In this document: positions 1-15,000 of the stretch, piece after piece
How the letters are laid out: each line of letters starts with the position of its first letter
How positions within the stretch are numbered: the stretch's first letter is position 1
Source: Dysidea avara
Lineage: Eukaryota > Porifera > Demospongiae > Dictyoceratida > Dysideidae
Assembly (NCBI RefSeq): GCF_963678975.1
Contig: NC_089272.1
Location: 22,581,399-22,645,398 of the forward strand
Direction: 5' to 3'
DNA length: 64,000 nucleotides
Position numbers and translations under genes: made by a program
The notes under the pieces: generated by a model
Databases searched by the model: none
What the model was told of the DNA's origin: nothing
The model's input: the letters and a program-made list of their open reading frames with translations, nothing else

Positions 1-73
1 CACGCTCCCTTGTCCATAGTGCTCCTGATAGAACCAAACACTTAATTTGATGCACCTATAATATTTTGTATAC

Positions 74-3000
74 CTGACTATTTCTCTTTTCTTGTTCAAG
101 TTGAAGCTGCAGTATTTGTTTTTGTTCTTCCATTGCCTGTGTGATATAGCGAATAATAGCTGCATTGGTGTGTGTGTGTGTGTGTGTGTGCACGTCAAAG
201 TAATTGAAAAGCTGCAGTGTAGTAAGTAAGCTCTCAAGTTATGTTTGTTTCCAGCCTCTACCATGCAGTAGCATTACCCGGGATAGTGAAACTTACAAAT
301 ACACATTTATGCACTTCAAAACAGTTTGTAAAACAAACGTATGTAGAGTCCACTAAAGATGAACTAGCATTTTGCTATTTACAGTTGCATGGGGTGAAAC
401 TTCTGGGTAGGTGTGCTCACTCAACTCTAGAAGTCTAGCTATGCCACTGCATACAATGCAATGTCCATAAACTGGCACTTTACAGGGATTTGTAAGCTAC
501 AGTATATTACCTGCAATTCCACCTCATTTGTTAGTAGTTTTTCCTCCTCGAGTTGCTGTGTGCAATACAAGTACAGTATAGTAAGTGGCATTTGAGGCAC
601 ACCAAGCTCTGAGATACAGTATTTTCAGTGAGTACTAAGTGAAATTCAGTAGCTACTTACAAATACAAAACGTGACTGTCTACTACCTGTAAACTCTAAG
701 GGTATCTCAATCTTTTGTTACAGATATACACATACACAGTCATACAGCATAATGTGAATCAGTGATTATACAAAAAGTATAGTTGTTAACCAAGCAGTCT
801 GTACTGCAGGGTCCAATCAAAATAAAAGGCATTTGACAGTTTGAATAAGAAAGAATGCTTGGATTACAGTAGATATATACAGTATAGTCACACACATGTG
901 TTACATTATCTGCATTGCATCTAACCTTGATCTGTGCTTGATTTGAGGAGATCTGACTCTTGTAATTTATTTCTAACATCTACAGGAAACAATGGGTATA
1001 TAATTCTTATGTACAGTACCACTCTGCGTGGGAAGTTCAAAGGCACCGCCAGTGCCATTATATAGTTATACAACGGCCACGAGTACTCTGCCTGATATAA
1101 ACGCACGAGCCTGAGGGCCGTTAGGCCCGAAGGCAAGTGCGTTTATATAGGCAGAGCACGAGTGCACGTTGTATAACCGTTATGTACCATTCACCTAATA
1201 GGTGGGGAGAGTCTCACAAGACAGCTGTAACACTTATAAAGGCCAGGTTTCTAACATCAATTGTGGGTAACCAAGCCAGACGTTGCGATGATGTTCCCCC
1301 TGCAGTACTGCAGCCACCCGAGATATTGAAAGCTAGTACGCTATGGGTTATATCACTAACCTGCATTTACTGTTCGACTCTCATCATGTAGTGCTCAGCA
1401 TGCCAGCGTGCCATATAGACTAAGCACCAGACTAATCACCATAGTGATTCTCTTGAGCGAAAAAAAAGCAGCTAAATAGACGGTTTAAGTAAACAAAACC
1501 TAACTACTAAACGATACTAGTCTAATTCTTACTATTTACACTGGCTAAACTCGAATCTGGTGGCATGACAAAACTGGTTACCACAATTGAACGTAAAGGT
1601 TAGTATTATTTAGAATGTATTTGTTTTATTGAGTCATTGTCGAAGTGGACTACAGTTTAATCTGGGCTAAGATGGCACCAGACTAGTAAGGTGTATAAGT
1701 ACGTTTATATATATGTAGACTAGAGTTGTGGCCACCCGTGTTGGCTTTGTCGATCGCCATTGGCTGCTTGTAAACATTATACGTATTGGTGACGTTATGG
1801 CCCACAATCGACCTTTACATGTCAGGCTATAAAAGAATTCGAGTGATCTGTGAAGTGTCTTTCCACCTATTAGGTGAGGTGTCGTAGTGGTCTTCGCCAC
1901 TGGCACTTGTGCTATGCTGCACAAAACCGCAGCCAGTGCAATATCTGTATATTGCACTGCGGTCGGTGCATTATAACTTATAATGCACTCGTTGTGGTTT
2001 ACAAAACCGCAACCAGTGCGTTATAATGCACTCGCTGCGGTCTGCAGCAGTGCAATACAAATTATGGCACTGGCGGTGCTTTTGAACTGCCCACGCAGAG
2101 TGGTACATAAATAGTACAGGGTGTATAAGACGCTGCTGCAGACCACAGGGAGTGCATTGTAACTTATAATGCACTGGTTGCGGTTTTGCAGATCACAATG
2201 ACTGCATTATAAGTTACATACCTATATAATGGACTGACCACAGTGCAACGTGTAGACTTTGCACTGGCTGCGGTTTTGTGCAGCATTGCACAAGTGCCGT
2301 CAGCTAAGACCACTACAACACCTCACCTAATACAACACTGTAGGTGGAAAGGCACCTCGAATTCTTTTATAGCCTAACATGTAAAAGTTGATTGTGGGGC
2401 CATAACGTCACTGGATCAAAGTAGCCAATGGCGATTGAAAAAGTCAACGTGGTGGCCAAAACTCTAGTCTACATATATATATATATACATATAAATGTAC
2501 TTACCTGTATATACCTTACTAGTTTGATGCCATCCAAGCCTAGATTAAACAGTAGTCCATCTTCCAACAATGAGTCAACAAAACTATTATATTCTAAATA
2601 ATTCTCACCATTACATTTGATTGTGGCAGCCAGCTGCAGTTTTCGTCTTGCCACTAGATTCAAGTTTAGCCAGTGTAGGTAGTAAGAATTAGACTAGTAG
2701 TGGTTCAGTAGTTAGGTTTTGTTTACTTAGACTGTTTTTAGCTACTTTTCTTCGAGAGAACAATCACAGGTAATCGAGTTGAGCATGTATGCTGAGCACT
2801 ATATGATGACTGAGAGCTGAACAGTGAATGCAGATTAGTGCTTTAGCTAATTAGCCCATAGCATATATAGCTTTGGTCAACGCAACATCTCATGTGGCTG
2901 CGGTACTGTAGAGGGAACCAATGTTTGGCTCGGTCACCCACAATCAATGTTAGAAACCTGGCCTTTATAAAAGGTGCGGCTGTCCTGTGAGACTTTCTCC

Positions 3001-6000
3001 ACATATTAGGTGAGTGGTACATAACAGTTATCAACATGCACTGGTGCTATGCCTATATAAATGCACTTGTGCCCATTGTATAACTGTACAATATTACATA
3101 TGTGATCATCTTAATGAAAGCTGCATAAAATGCACTGGTAAAATAATAAATAAATAAAATTATACATACTATGGTTTATGTAAGTATTAATTGCTTTGTT
3201 ACTCAGTAGTCCTTATATTCTGGAATACGGCAAGACCATGTACTATACTACAAGTACACAGAAAAATTTGGCCATAACGCATCGATAAAAAGTACTAGAG
3301 TAGTGGACGATATTAAATCACAGTAAAACAATAAGAAGTGTTAGACTCTATTTAGGCTGTTTTGGGTGGGTAATAAATCTCATATACCCCACTTTGTTTT
3401 CTAATATACTCCACGCCTTCAGACACAATATAACATATGCTCAAAATCTAGGTTTATCCAATCGCTATGTATTGTTCACGTGCAGTGATTTAACGAGCAC
3501 TATAATTTTGTTACGCGAGGACGCATAGTTGCCATGGCGCTAGTATTATCACAAGAAAACCAGCCGCTTTTGCCGAGCCTACAGCAGAAACAGCCGTGGA
3601 TGAGGTAAGTAATCTGAGTGTAATGTGAAATAGAGTCTAAAGCAGTTATATGGGCACAATTTGGAGGCTATGAAATTTATAAACCCTCAGGCCCTTAGTA
3701 GCGCCCTCGCTTCGTTCGTGCACTACAGCTTGGGCCTTCGGGTTTATAAATTTCATAGACTCCACATTGTGCCCATATGACTATTATTTATATCCCTACT
3801 GTGTATTTCCATTATGGTATCTTGAGCACATGCAGTAGGGATATACAGTGTAACACTTCTTATTGTTTTACTGTGATTTAATATCGTCCACTACTCCAGC
3901 TTGTTTCAGTACTTTTAATCGATGTGTTATGGTCCCTACTCTAGTTGAAAATTCCAAATTTTTCTGTGTACTTGTTTGTTAACTTTTTAATATAAATAAA
4001 TTATTATGACCGGTGAACCCACGCACATTGCATCTGAAAAGGCGCTGTGCGCCCCAATTATCATCTGAAAAGTGAAGTATCTATTATGCTTCATTGTCAG
4101 CTATGTTCAACCCGTTACGCAGCATTTCAAATCAAGAACTGTTCGAAAAGTACCTCTGCAATCCACGCATACAGAAAGAAAGAAAGAAATGGTGCCGTGC
4201 GCCCCAGTTATATCAATTATCATCTGAAAAGTAAAGTATATCCATTACGCTTCATTGTCGGCTATGTTCAACCCGTTACACAGCAGTACGAATCAAGAAC
4301 TGTTTAAAAAGCACCTCTGCTATCAAAATAGCCACTATGAAAAATACAGAAAAAACGATTTCCGTTATGAAGGGAGGCCATCATGTGCTATCATCAAATT
4401 GACATTTTTCGCTATCAGCAAAGATGAATGGGACACAAAGGAGGGCACTGGTAAGTCCATGAAGAATGTATTGTATGTACTGTGGTATGCCAAAAGGCAC
4501 CTCTTGGACTGAAGCGACGACGAACAGTGAAAAAATCAAGCCCGTAGCCTTAGCCATTATTGAGTTACGCTTGTCTGGAGACATCAGTCAGTCAGTCAGT
4601 AGAAAATAAAGTATTTTTAAAATTCCGTAGCAACTTCTTGAAAGTGTTTTGGGTTGATCTGAAAGCTTGTTTGGGTTTAGTTTTACCTAACCAATACTGC
4701 CTCATCGTCGTCAGGGAAAATTGAAGCTGGTTATTGGGTGATGTTATTTCTTGGACCACGCCTACTCCTTTGTGGTCCCTACTACACACTACTATCATAG
4801 TGTATGATACAGGTACGCACATGCAAGTCATGATTGTTAATTAAAGCACCTGCAGTTTGTCTATATTTGCTATACAAATCAAGCTTTTCCTACTGTCTAG
4901 AATTTTAAATTGTAAAACTACTCAACATTTGAATTAGTCTTTAATAACTCATGCCTTAGTTGCTGTAAGATACTATTGAGGCTATAAAAGAAAACAAGCA
5001 AATTACACAGAGCTCTGTATGTGGAATTTCTCTGGGGCAGTACAGTCATGTTTGCACATGTTATGATGATGGTCACAAATCTGTACAGTGTATAATAGTA
5101 AACAGGTGATTTATGTACGTACAGTATATGTACTGTACCTTAAAGAATTTAGAGGATTGATTGTAAATATAGTTTGTATCATACATATAGGGTGTATATA
5201 CTTACTTCCATCTCAGCATTTCTAGCATCTAAAGCACTTTGCAGCTTCTATAATAAATATTCAGTAGACAGTATAAATTTATTTAGTTTGTACACCCTGT
5301 ATGTATACTGTACCATATACAAATAAACATCATCGTGTGATACTAGAATACATGTACATGCATGTCTTCCAGTTGTTACTTTTGCATCAGTAGAGTGTGA
5401 GAGCAGTTCTGGATATGTCACTGCTCTATTAGACATTGACTGTTCAACTAGAGTATTTCAATCATTCAAACAAGTATAACACAGGTAGAAATTTATAATT
5501 CAATAATCACTCATTGGGAGAAAGACTATAACCTTGGCTAGATTACTACAGTATCTGGGCCAGTGGGTCATGATGCTATGTATGTTTGCTAACCCAGTTT
5601 CAACACTGATACATTCAACTTGTAAAGAAGAAATGTTAGCAGCACACCTTGATTTTATCATTAGCTTCATAAAGTTCAGCATTCATAGTGGACGATAACT
5701 GTGTCAAATGGTCAATCGATTGTCGATTGTCCTCCATAGTTGCCTTAAGCTCTCTGTTCTCTTGTTCTAGTGTCTGAATAATAAATCAGACGATGTAAAT
5801 ATGATCAAGTTAACACTCACTCACTTCTAATTCACTGTGGTCTTGTATAGCTAACCGTAATTGGTCCTTCTCGTTAGCCAACTCCTGTGTATGCAATGAT
5901 TTGTGATAAAGGCCAAACAAGTTACACCAGCACAAAAAACACCCCCAGGCCCATATATGCATACAGGACAGCTGTACACAAAACACTGTAGTCAGCTTGT

Positions 6001-9000
6001 GATACACACAGATTACAGCTGTATGATCTTAGTTTCTACGTATACAAAACACACTAGCACAAGAAATTACACACCTTGATCTTATTATTAGCTTGATCCA
6101 GTTCACTCTTCAAATCAAAGGATGACTGTGTTAGCTCATCTACCGAGTGTTTACTGTCCTTTATACTTGACTTTAACTCATTGTTTTCTTGTTCTAGTGC
6201 CTGAATAGCAAGCTAAGAACACCATAGGTAATATATGTACATTGTATGTAGCTATAGCTACAGTTAGCTATACATACTGTATCATGCTAATACTGCACTT
6301 TGCCATTAGCGGTGGTTGTGGTCTCTTGTGGCGCAACTTGTCAGACAACTAATACATTTGCATACAGCCACTTTCAATTACTTTCTAGTGTCTCAAGCGT
6401 AACCGTCCATGGTGAGAAAGGTTCACGGCATGATGAATAGTCAATTCTTGCAGTCTTCTGCTTCAATTTCACTCGCTAATATGAGCCAGATTGTGCATGT
6501 GCAAATTTGTAAGGGTCGGGTATCACTCAATACAAAGCCAAGTATTTTAGAAACTTGTGGTGTCAGTAATGAAAACTTACAAGTACAGACATTTTAACTC
6601 ATCTACTGTATAGGAAACACCGTGTGATAATGCTTTACTAGTTGGACGTGAGCAGTGAGACTATATGCACCCTATAATAGCATATGTGAAAATGTTATGC
6701 ATGTACAGTGTACATGCATACACTGTAAGCACATGAATGTACGGTGGTACACAAGTTCTGCTTGCATCTGAAGTTCATGTAATCATGATCCAGCGACATG
6801 CATGTTACAGTACATGGCAATAAAAAGATGTGTACTAATAACTACCATGTTGTTCACACAGTGTGCCATACACATATTGAATAGTAGTTTTATTCTGAAG
6901 GGGAAATTTTTTTTTGCAACATTTGTGGATTGGCTGCTATCCGTGAAAATTCTGCCCTTAGAATTTCATGTACAGTGTATGCATGCATGCCTGACAGCCC
7001 TTGGGCTGTCAGGCATACAGTACATATCAGGTAAAAGCCAGAATGCCCTGTATCTCAGACTTTCATTTAAAGTTTTGCTAGAATTTAAGGGGGGGAGGGG
7101 AGGGAACTCCCCCTCCTCTAAATGAAGCTCTGTGTAACATATGTGACCGTCTCAGCAAAAACCCGACTTGTTCGCACAAGCATGCGTATTGAGAAAATCG
7201 GAATTTAAAAATAATTCGTAAAATTATGCATGCTACAGAAAAAAATTATGCAAGTTTTTATCGAGCCAGTACTTGAAGAAGGAAGACTCAAATCGATTAA
7301 AACTATATTTCATCTTATTCGCCTGTTCATGAAGAGTTCGAAAATCTTTGTTTCGTTTCCCTAGCTCCAACGTTATGCGTGTCATGTGTGTTTGTTTACG
7401 ATGCGGTAAACGTAAACAAGATTGTCATCGTTTCTTCTACGAAACCGCCTTCATATCCATTTGCGTAAGTATCTACAGGGCTAATACTATACCTTGGCTG
7501 ATGTGCTGATCCATGGTGAACGTTTTAAGCCAAATTGCAATGTTGTAGACCAATCCAAACAGACGTTATGGCTGCGAATGTAAGCGCCTGTAGTTTATTT
7601 TCAGTATAGTCACTGTACAAATCGATTATCTTGCTCTTCCTACTGTCTAGCGCTATAATTCCAAAACTACACACCACAGAAGGCTGAAACTTTGGTGGTC
7701 CATTCCTTGGACACTGCTGATATTGCTGAGTGAATAAAAAAGATTTTTTTAATTGTGCGAACAAGTCGGGTTTTTGCTGAGACGGTCACATATACGTTTA
7801 GGAGGGTTTATACTACAATTGAACCTCTCCAATCCGACACCTGTATAATCCAGAATATCCTCTAATCCGACTAAAATGTTATTTACCAACACTTTTGTGT
7901 AGAAAACAACCTCTGTAATCTGACACCTCTGTACTCCGTAATGTGACACAAAACTTGATTCCCTAGAATTAAAAATACATGTTTTTGACCTTTGTAATCT
8001 AACAGAGAATAAAAACAGCATTAAAAACAATCACAGAAAATAAATTTTAAGCAACCAAAGCATTTAATTGATTGGCAATAATAGAAAAACTGCAAATTCT
8101 AAAGCTGATTCATGTAAAAACCTAATCTGTTTTGCCAGTAATTTACTGCATGATCTGAAATCATTCTAGATATGATACAATGTTGGATTACAGAGGTGAC
8201 TTGACAATCCAACAACCTCCTGAATCCAGCAAAATTTATGGCTCCCATTGAGTGTTGGATTAGAGAAGTTTGACTGTACCACATTACTGAATAATGCCTA
8301 AATATTATATCTTACTATATTTCAAGTATGCAAGGTACACGTGATAACATACACTGTACACCTATACCTTCATCTCCTCAGTTGGCTGCACACTCATCTG
8401 ACTATTCTGAACTCTTAGTGACTACAAAGCAAACAGTTATATATTACCAGTTGGTTGTGTGTAATGTATTCCAACTATTTTAATAGTGGAAAATCTATGA
8501 TACTCTACATGTATTATGGGAAGAATTAAACCATACGTAGCTGGATACATACAATATTTTGCTATATTTGGAGAACTGGGGTTGGAATATGGATAATTCA
8601 TGACTACTGCACAACAAAGAGCTATTATGTGTACGTACATACATACAAAGACGTTGACCATGTGATTGCACATGTATTACACCTCGCATGCTGTTATTGT
8701 TTACCTCCAATTCTGATAGCATTGACTGCTGCTGTTCTTTGAAATTCTCCTCAAGTTGCTACAAAAAGACAAAAAAGAACACATTTATATACTAACTAGG
8801 AACACATACTGTATACTTTATAGCATGTAGGTTGTATGGAATTAACATAAACACATTATAGTAACTTCTAACCTGAATCTGAGTTTGATTCAAGGACATT
8901 TTCATCTGATGGTTCTGTTGAAACACCTGCATACAGTACATACGATATGTCAGTACTTTATGTTAGAGTTAAAGCACCGCCATGCATGTGTACAGAAAAT

Positions 9001-12000
9001 ACAGTACGAGGGTGTGTGTTGAGAGACTAATACAGCACGAGGCAAAGCCGAGTGCTGTATTTGCCTCGAGACCCCCCCCCCCCCCCCTGCAATTTTCTCT
9101 AGTACTCAAACCGCTGCGATTTTCGGTGATAAGGATATCAGTAAGTGTTTAACTAATCTATTTCTAGTCGTAAAACGAACTAATGGGATTAGTTTGGCTA
9201 GTTTTAGCGATTTACAATGTCACGCATGTGATCAATCGTGCTGCCTTAGTGGAGTCGTGTTTAAAAAGCTTCGTGATCAGACAATCAGTAAGTGTTTATA
9301 CAATCTATTCTTAGTCGTAGAGCGAACTAGTAGGATTAGTTTGGCTGGTTTTAGTGATTTACAGTGTGTTGTTTAAGTAATATTCCACAAATAAATTCTC
9401 CACATAACTGTACTGTATTTGCCCAATTAAGTACATAACTGTACTGTATTTACTCAATTAGCTGCATAACTGTACAGTATGACTCATACAGTACAGTTAT
9501 GCAGCTGATTAGTGCTGTAAGGACATTACAATATGCGGCATCACTTTGATCCTCCCACGCAAAGTACAATATACTGTATAAGAGTATAGACACATCATTG
9601 CAGAGCTGCACAGTAGCGCATACTAATATGGTGTTACAAAAGAGCACCACCAACTAATACTGTTAGTCCATGTGCATATGTGACCAATCTGCAAAACCCC
9701 ACACATGTTTGGAAATTAATTTACACTGTACGTACAGTACATTTCCGTTATCTAGATAGCAAAAGAAACAAACGAATAAGACTGCTATTACAGGTATATC
9801 CATACAGCACTAATTTATAACTGCGTATGGAATATCATGTGCGTAACATTTTAAATAGCCAGAAGTAGCCAAAATGATGCTATTTGTTTGCTTTACCAAA
9901 CTTGAACTACAGGGTGTACATAGACACTTACTGATCGTCTGATGGCTGAAAACAATGCAGTTCAAGTCCATAAATGAAAGCTATGAACAAAGACGACCAG
10001 AAATCACTGCCACGGTTGTGCAATATGAAAAAATAGCACTCTGGTGTGGTCTTGTGTTATTTTTCCATATTGCATTCGCAGTATGCACTCGATACTGTAT
10101 GACTGGAAAATGTAAACTCATTCATTATTAATTACTCTAATAGAACACACACCTATTGTGTGTATAGTACAGTCATTTTGGCATGCAGACAATCATCTTT
10201 ATTCAAAATGTTCCATTAATACATAAACTGTAACTCACCTCTAATTCAGCTGCCTTGGCATCTAGGCTGGCTTTAAGTTCCTACAATCACACAATAAAGG
10301 ACATGACATTCAGTGCAAATAAATATCAAAAGGCTAGGTCAGATGTGTTGTACAGGTGTACAACTTGTATATCATCCTTGCAAAAATTAAGGTGGCGCTG
10401 AAGTAATTATACAAAGCCTTACAAGGCTAATGTAACAGCATGTTTGTGGTCATGTGCAAAAAAACACAGAGAACTTGAGAGCAATGTGAAGCACTATGAA
10501 GTATTAAAAGAACCAGCTCTATTAAACTGTCAGTCTACTATTTTAACATTATTCACGTTATAACAGTGCTATCTTGTGAAAACTCTGGTAAATTCACTGG
10601 CAAACGGCACCAGCTGTCATCATGTGATGTCTACACGCCATGGCCAGCCACACTGTCTCACAATTCACTTAATAACTTCAGTTTTGTGTACAATAGACCT
10701 TCAAGATTTGGTAGAGGCACCAGGGAGGCGAATTTTAATAAGTCTATGCATCGATTTTTCGAGAATCGCACTCTCCATAGTGAAGAAAACAGGTGTGCAT
10801 TTTAACAACTTTCTGTTTTGTTATTGACAAAAAGGAATGCATAGAGCTGTTCTACAAGGTGAGAAACCGTAAGAGCCAAGGCGGCTTAGCGATAGGTTTT
10901 ATCTTGGGAGAGTTATTTTTTAAATCGGCTTGTAATTTTTGAGTTTCATAGACACAAAATCAAAATGGGTGGTTCCACGAAACTTGGTATGGTAAACTAT
11001 AACACTACAAACTATCTTAAAACCCTTTAGATGTAGACTACATTATTTACAAGTAGAGTTACAGGGTGTATCTGCCATCCTAAATTAGCTCATTAAGTAT
11101 GTGGGTTAACTTTAATTGTGACAAATGGACATTATAGGGCTTCACATAATTACTTCAGTGCCACCTTAATAACAGAATTGAAAAATCATTCTGTAGATTG
11201 GCTATTTGTGTATCGATATTGGATTAGGCACCATGAGGAAAAAAGCAGCAGATTGAGATACAGAATTATTGAAAAAAAATCATGTCATTAGGTCATGTGC
11301 ATGCACGAGTGCACATTGTTTTCAGCGTGTTAGTGTGATGGAATCTCCTAGGGAATTTATTATCATTGTAATGGCTCTTTTTCTCAATCTAGCATTGTCA
11401 CGACTGGGGAATTGTCCAGTGAAGCTTGAGTAAAAGTCAGATAAACTCAAAAAATATTGCAGCTAATAAAAGCGACATAACTTCAAAATGGAATTACCAG
11501 CTATTACATGTACTGTAACTTCAAATAAAAACCAAGTTGTTTCGTTCAACAAGACCTTTACTTTGGTACCATGTTTTAAGGGTGATTATATTAGTACATA
11601 TGTACAATGCTTACAATACAGTACTTTGTATATGCATATACCTCAATCTCTGCCTCTTTGTTACTTATTTGTGTTTTAAGTTCTTTTTCCAGTTGCTACA
11701 TGTGGTAAAAACATAACACATACTACAGTAGATATTCATATTCCCACATACGTATCCTACAGACACATACGTATACCATAGTACAGTTAACAAATACAGT
11801 ACATACACTGATTTTCTGTTGACACTCTTCTTCTAATTGAACGGTAACAAACTCCATGTCATCATAGGTTATCAGTTCAGCCATATCACGTTCATGTTCT
11901 CTCATTGCAAAAGACCTCTCTGCTACAAACCGCTGGTGCAAACTATTCAGATTACTTTCAAGTTCCTGCATAGCAGAGTGAATACAACCACATGTCATAA

Positions 12001-15000
12001 GTATACCATATGTGTATGCTGACATTAAGTATTTGGATTTCTTTTACACGACAACAACATACAGTGTAGTAGTATAATTAAGTTTTGGATCCAACATGAA
12101 CAACTGATTTGGGCCATATACAAATGTTTCTAAAGTACTAAATATCTAATCCAAAACAGCCAAGGTGTAAAAAAACAGAGTGGCCCTCAAAAAGGCTATG
12201 GTGAAAAAAGATGTGAAATCCAAGGTGGCGGCCAAGAAATGGCTGTGATGGTAGGTTAATGGTAAAAATTTTAATAGCGACAATTCAGGTGAATTTTTGT
12301 GCTGCTTGGTCTTGGAAAAAAAATTCACCTAAATTGCCATTATTAAATTTTTTACCATTAACCTACCATCACAGCCATTTCTTGGCCGCCACCATGGATT
12401 TCACATCTTTTTTCACCATAGCCTTTTTGAGGGCCGCACTGTTTTTTTTTTACAGCTTGGCTGTTTTGGATTAGATTTCAATTCTTTTTGTATTTTTATA
12501 CCACAAAGCCGGCCATATGCCGGCTTTGGGACTTTTTTAACCTGTCTTTTTTTCTTTCTTTACCACAGGAAGAAGAAAAGATGAAGCAGATGTACTTTAA
12601 ATATTTCTGATTTTATCAGTAAATGTACAAATTATATATATAACACATATGTGACTGTCTCAGCAAAAACCCGACTTGTTCGCACAATTAAAAAAATCTT
12701 TTTTATTCACTCAGCAATATCAGCAGTGTCCAAGGAATGGACCACCAAAGTTTCAGCCTTCTGTGGTGTGTAGTTTTGGAATTATAGCGCTAGACAGTAG
12801 GAAGAGCAAGATAATCGATTTGTACAGTGACTATACTGAAAATAAACTACAGGCGCTTACATTCGCAGCCATAACGTCTGTTTGGATTGGTCTACAACAA
12901 TGCAATTTGGTTTAAAACGTTCACCATGGATCAGCACATCAGCCAAGGTATAGTATTAGCCCTGTAGATACTTGCGCAAATGGATATGAAGGCGGTTTCG
13001 TAGAAGAAACGATGACAATCTTGTTTACGTTTACCGCATCGTAAACAAACGCACGTGACCACGCATACCGTTGGAGCTAGGGAAACGAAACAAAGATTTT
13101 CGAACTCTTCATGAACAGGCGAATAAGATGGTATATAGTTTTAATCGATATGAGTCTTCCTTCTTCAAGTACTGGCTCGATAAAAACTTGCATTTTTTTT
13201 TTTTGTAGCATGCATAATTTTACGAATTATTTTTAAATTTCAATTTTCTCAATACACATGCTTGTGCGAACAAGTCGGGTTTTTGCTGAGACGGTCACAT
13301 ATATTTATTACAGAACTCTCCACGGTGGTTTCTTTGTAGCTGAACACTCTACAAGGTGACTTCTTCTTGCTGCCCTCTCTACAGGGTGAATTGTTAGCTG
13401 AACAATCTACAAGGTAACTTCTTCTAGCTGATCTCTCTACAGGGTGATTTGTTTGTAGCTGAACTGTCTACAGTACAGGTAACTTCTTCTAGCTGATCTC
13501 TCTACAGGGTGATTTGTTTGTAGCTGAATTCTGTGCAGGTGATTTGTTTGCAGCTGAGCTCTTTACAGAATGGTTTCTTTGTAGCTGAACTCTCTACAAG
13601 GTAACTTCTTCTAACTGATATTTCTACAGGGCAATTTGTTTGTGGCTGAATTTTCTACAGGGCGATTTCTTTGAAGCTGAACTCTCTACATGGTGGTTTC
13701 TTTGTAACTGAACTCTCTACAAGGTAATTTCTTCTAGCTGATCTCTCTACAGGGTGATTTGTTTGTAACTGAACTCTCTACAGGTGATTTCTTTGCAGCT
13801 GAACTCTCTACATGATGGTTTCTTTGTAGCTGAACTCTCCACAAGGTAACTCCTTCTAGCTGATCTCTCTACAGGGAGATTTGTTTGTAGCTTAACTCTT
13901 TTTACAGGTGATTCGTTTGCAGCTGAACTCTCTACATGATGGTTCTTTGTAGCTGAACTCTTTACAAGGTAACTTCTTCTAACTGATCTTTCTACAGGGA
14001 GATTTGTTTGTAGCTGAACTCTCTACAGGTGATTTGTTTGCAGCTGAACTCTCTACATGATGGTTCTTTGTAGCTGAACACTTTACAAGGTAACTTCTTC
14101 TAGCTGATCTTTCTACAGGGAGATTTGTTTGTAGCTGAACTCTCTACAGGTGATTTGTTTGCAGCTGAACTCTCTACATGATGGTTCTTTGTAGCTGAAC
14201 TCTCTACAAGGTGACTTCTTCTAGCTGATCTTTCTACAGGGAGATTTGTTTGCAGCTGAACTCTCTACATGATGGTTTCTTTGTAACTGAACTCTCTACA
14301 AGGTGACTTCTTCTAGTTGATCTTTCTAGAGGGTGATTTGTTTGTAGCTGAATTCTTTACAAGGAAACTTCTTCTAGCTGATCTCTCTACAGGGAGATTT
14401 GTTTGTAGCTGAACTCTCTACAGGTGATTAACTCTCTACAGGTGATTTGTTTGCAGCTGAACTCTCTACATGATGGTTTCTTTGTAGCTGAACTCTCTAC
14501 AAGGTAATTTCTTTTAGCTGATGTCTCTAAATTAGCTGATGTCTCTACAAGGTCACTAGTTTGTAGCTGGACTCTCTACATGATTTCTTTGTAACTGAAC
14601 TCTCTACAAGGTGACTCCTTCTAGCTGATCTATCTACAGGGTGATTTGTTTGTAGCTGAACTCTCTACAAGGAAACTTCTTCTAGCTGATCTCTCTACAG
14701 GGAGATTTCTTTGTAACTGAACTCTCTACAGGTGATTTGTTTGCAGCTGAACTCTCTACATGATGGTTTCTTTGAAGCTGAACTCTCCACAAGGTAACTT
14801 CTTCTATAGTATGTTCACGTTGAGCTGAACCCTCAAAAACATTTAATAACTCATGGATGCAATTACACACGATCTTGAAATTTGGCTCATTTGTACTATT
14901 GCTTGACCCGCTAAGAATATTTCAAAATCTTTTTGTTCAAATGTTTGACATAATATTTACGGCCAATCAAAATGTTCTCAATACATTTCCTATGGGGAAG

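Noticed and set aside
4920..4965. Possible alternative last kinesin exon ([14 protein letters not shown] then stop)
   Set aside because: It has an acceptor and fits the frame, but the sequence just beyond resembles the 7.6-kb transposon interior, no polyadenylation signal follows, and convincing exons continue further left.
12676..12915. 79-codon ORF also found at 7,525-7,764
   Set aside because: Present only because the two transposon copies are nearly identical; no transposase motif.
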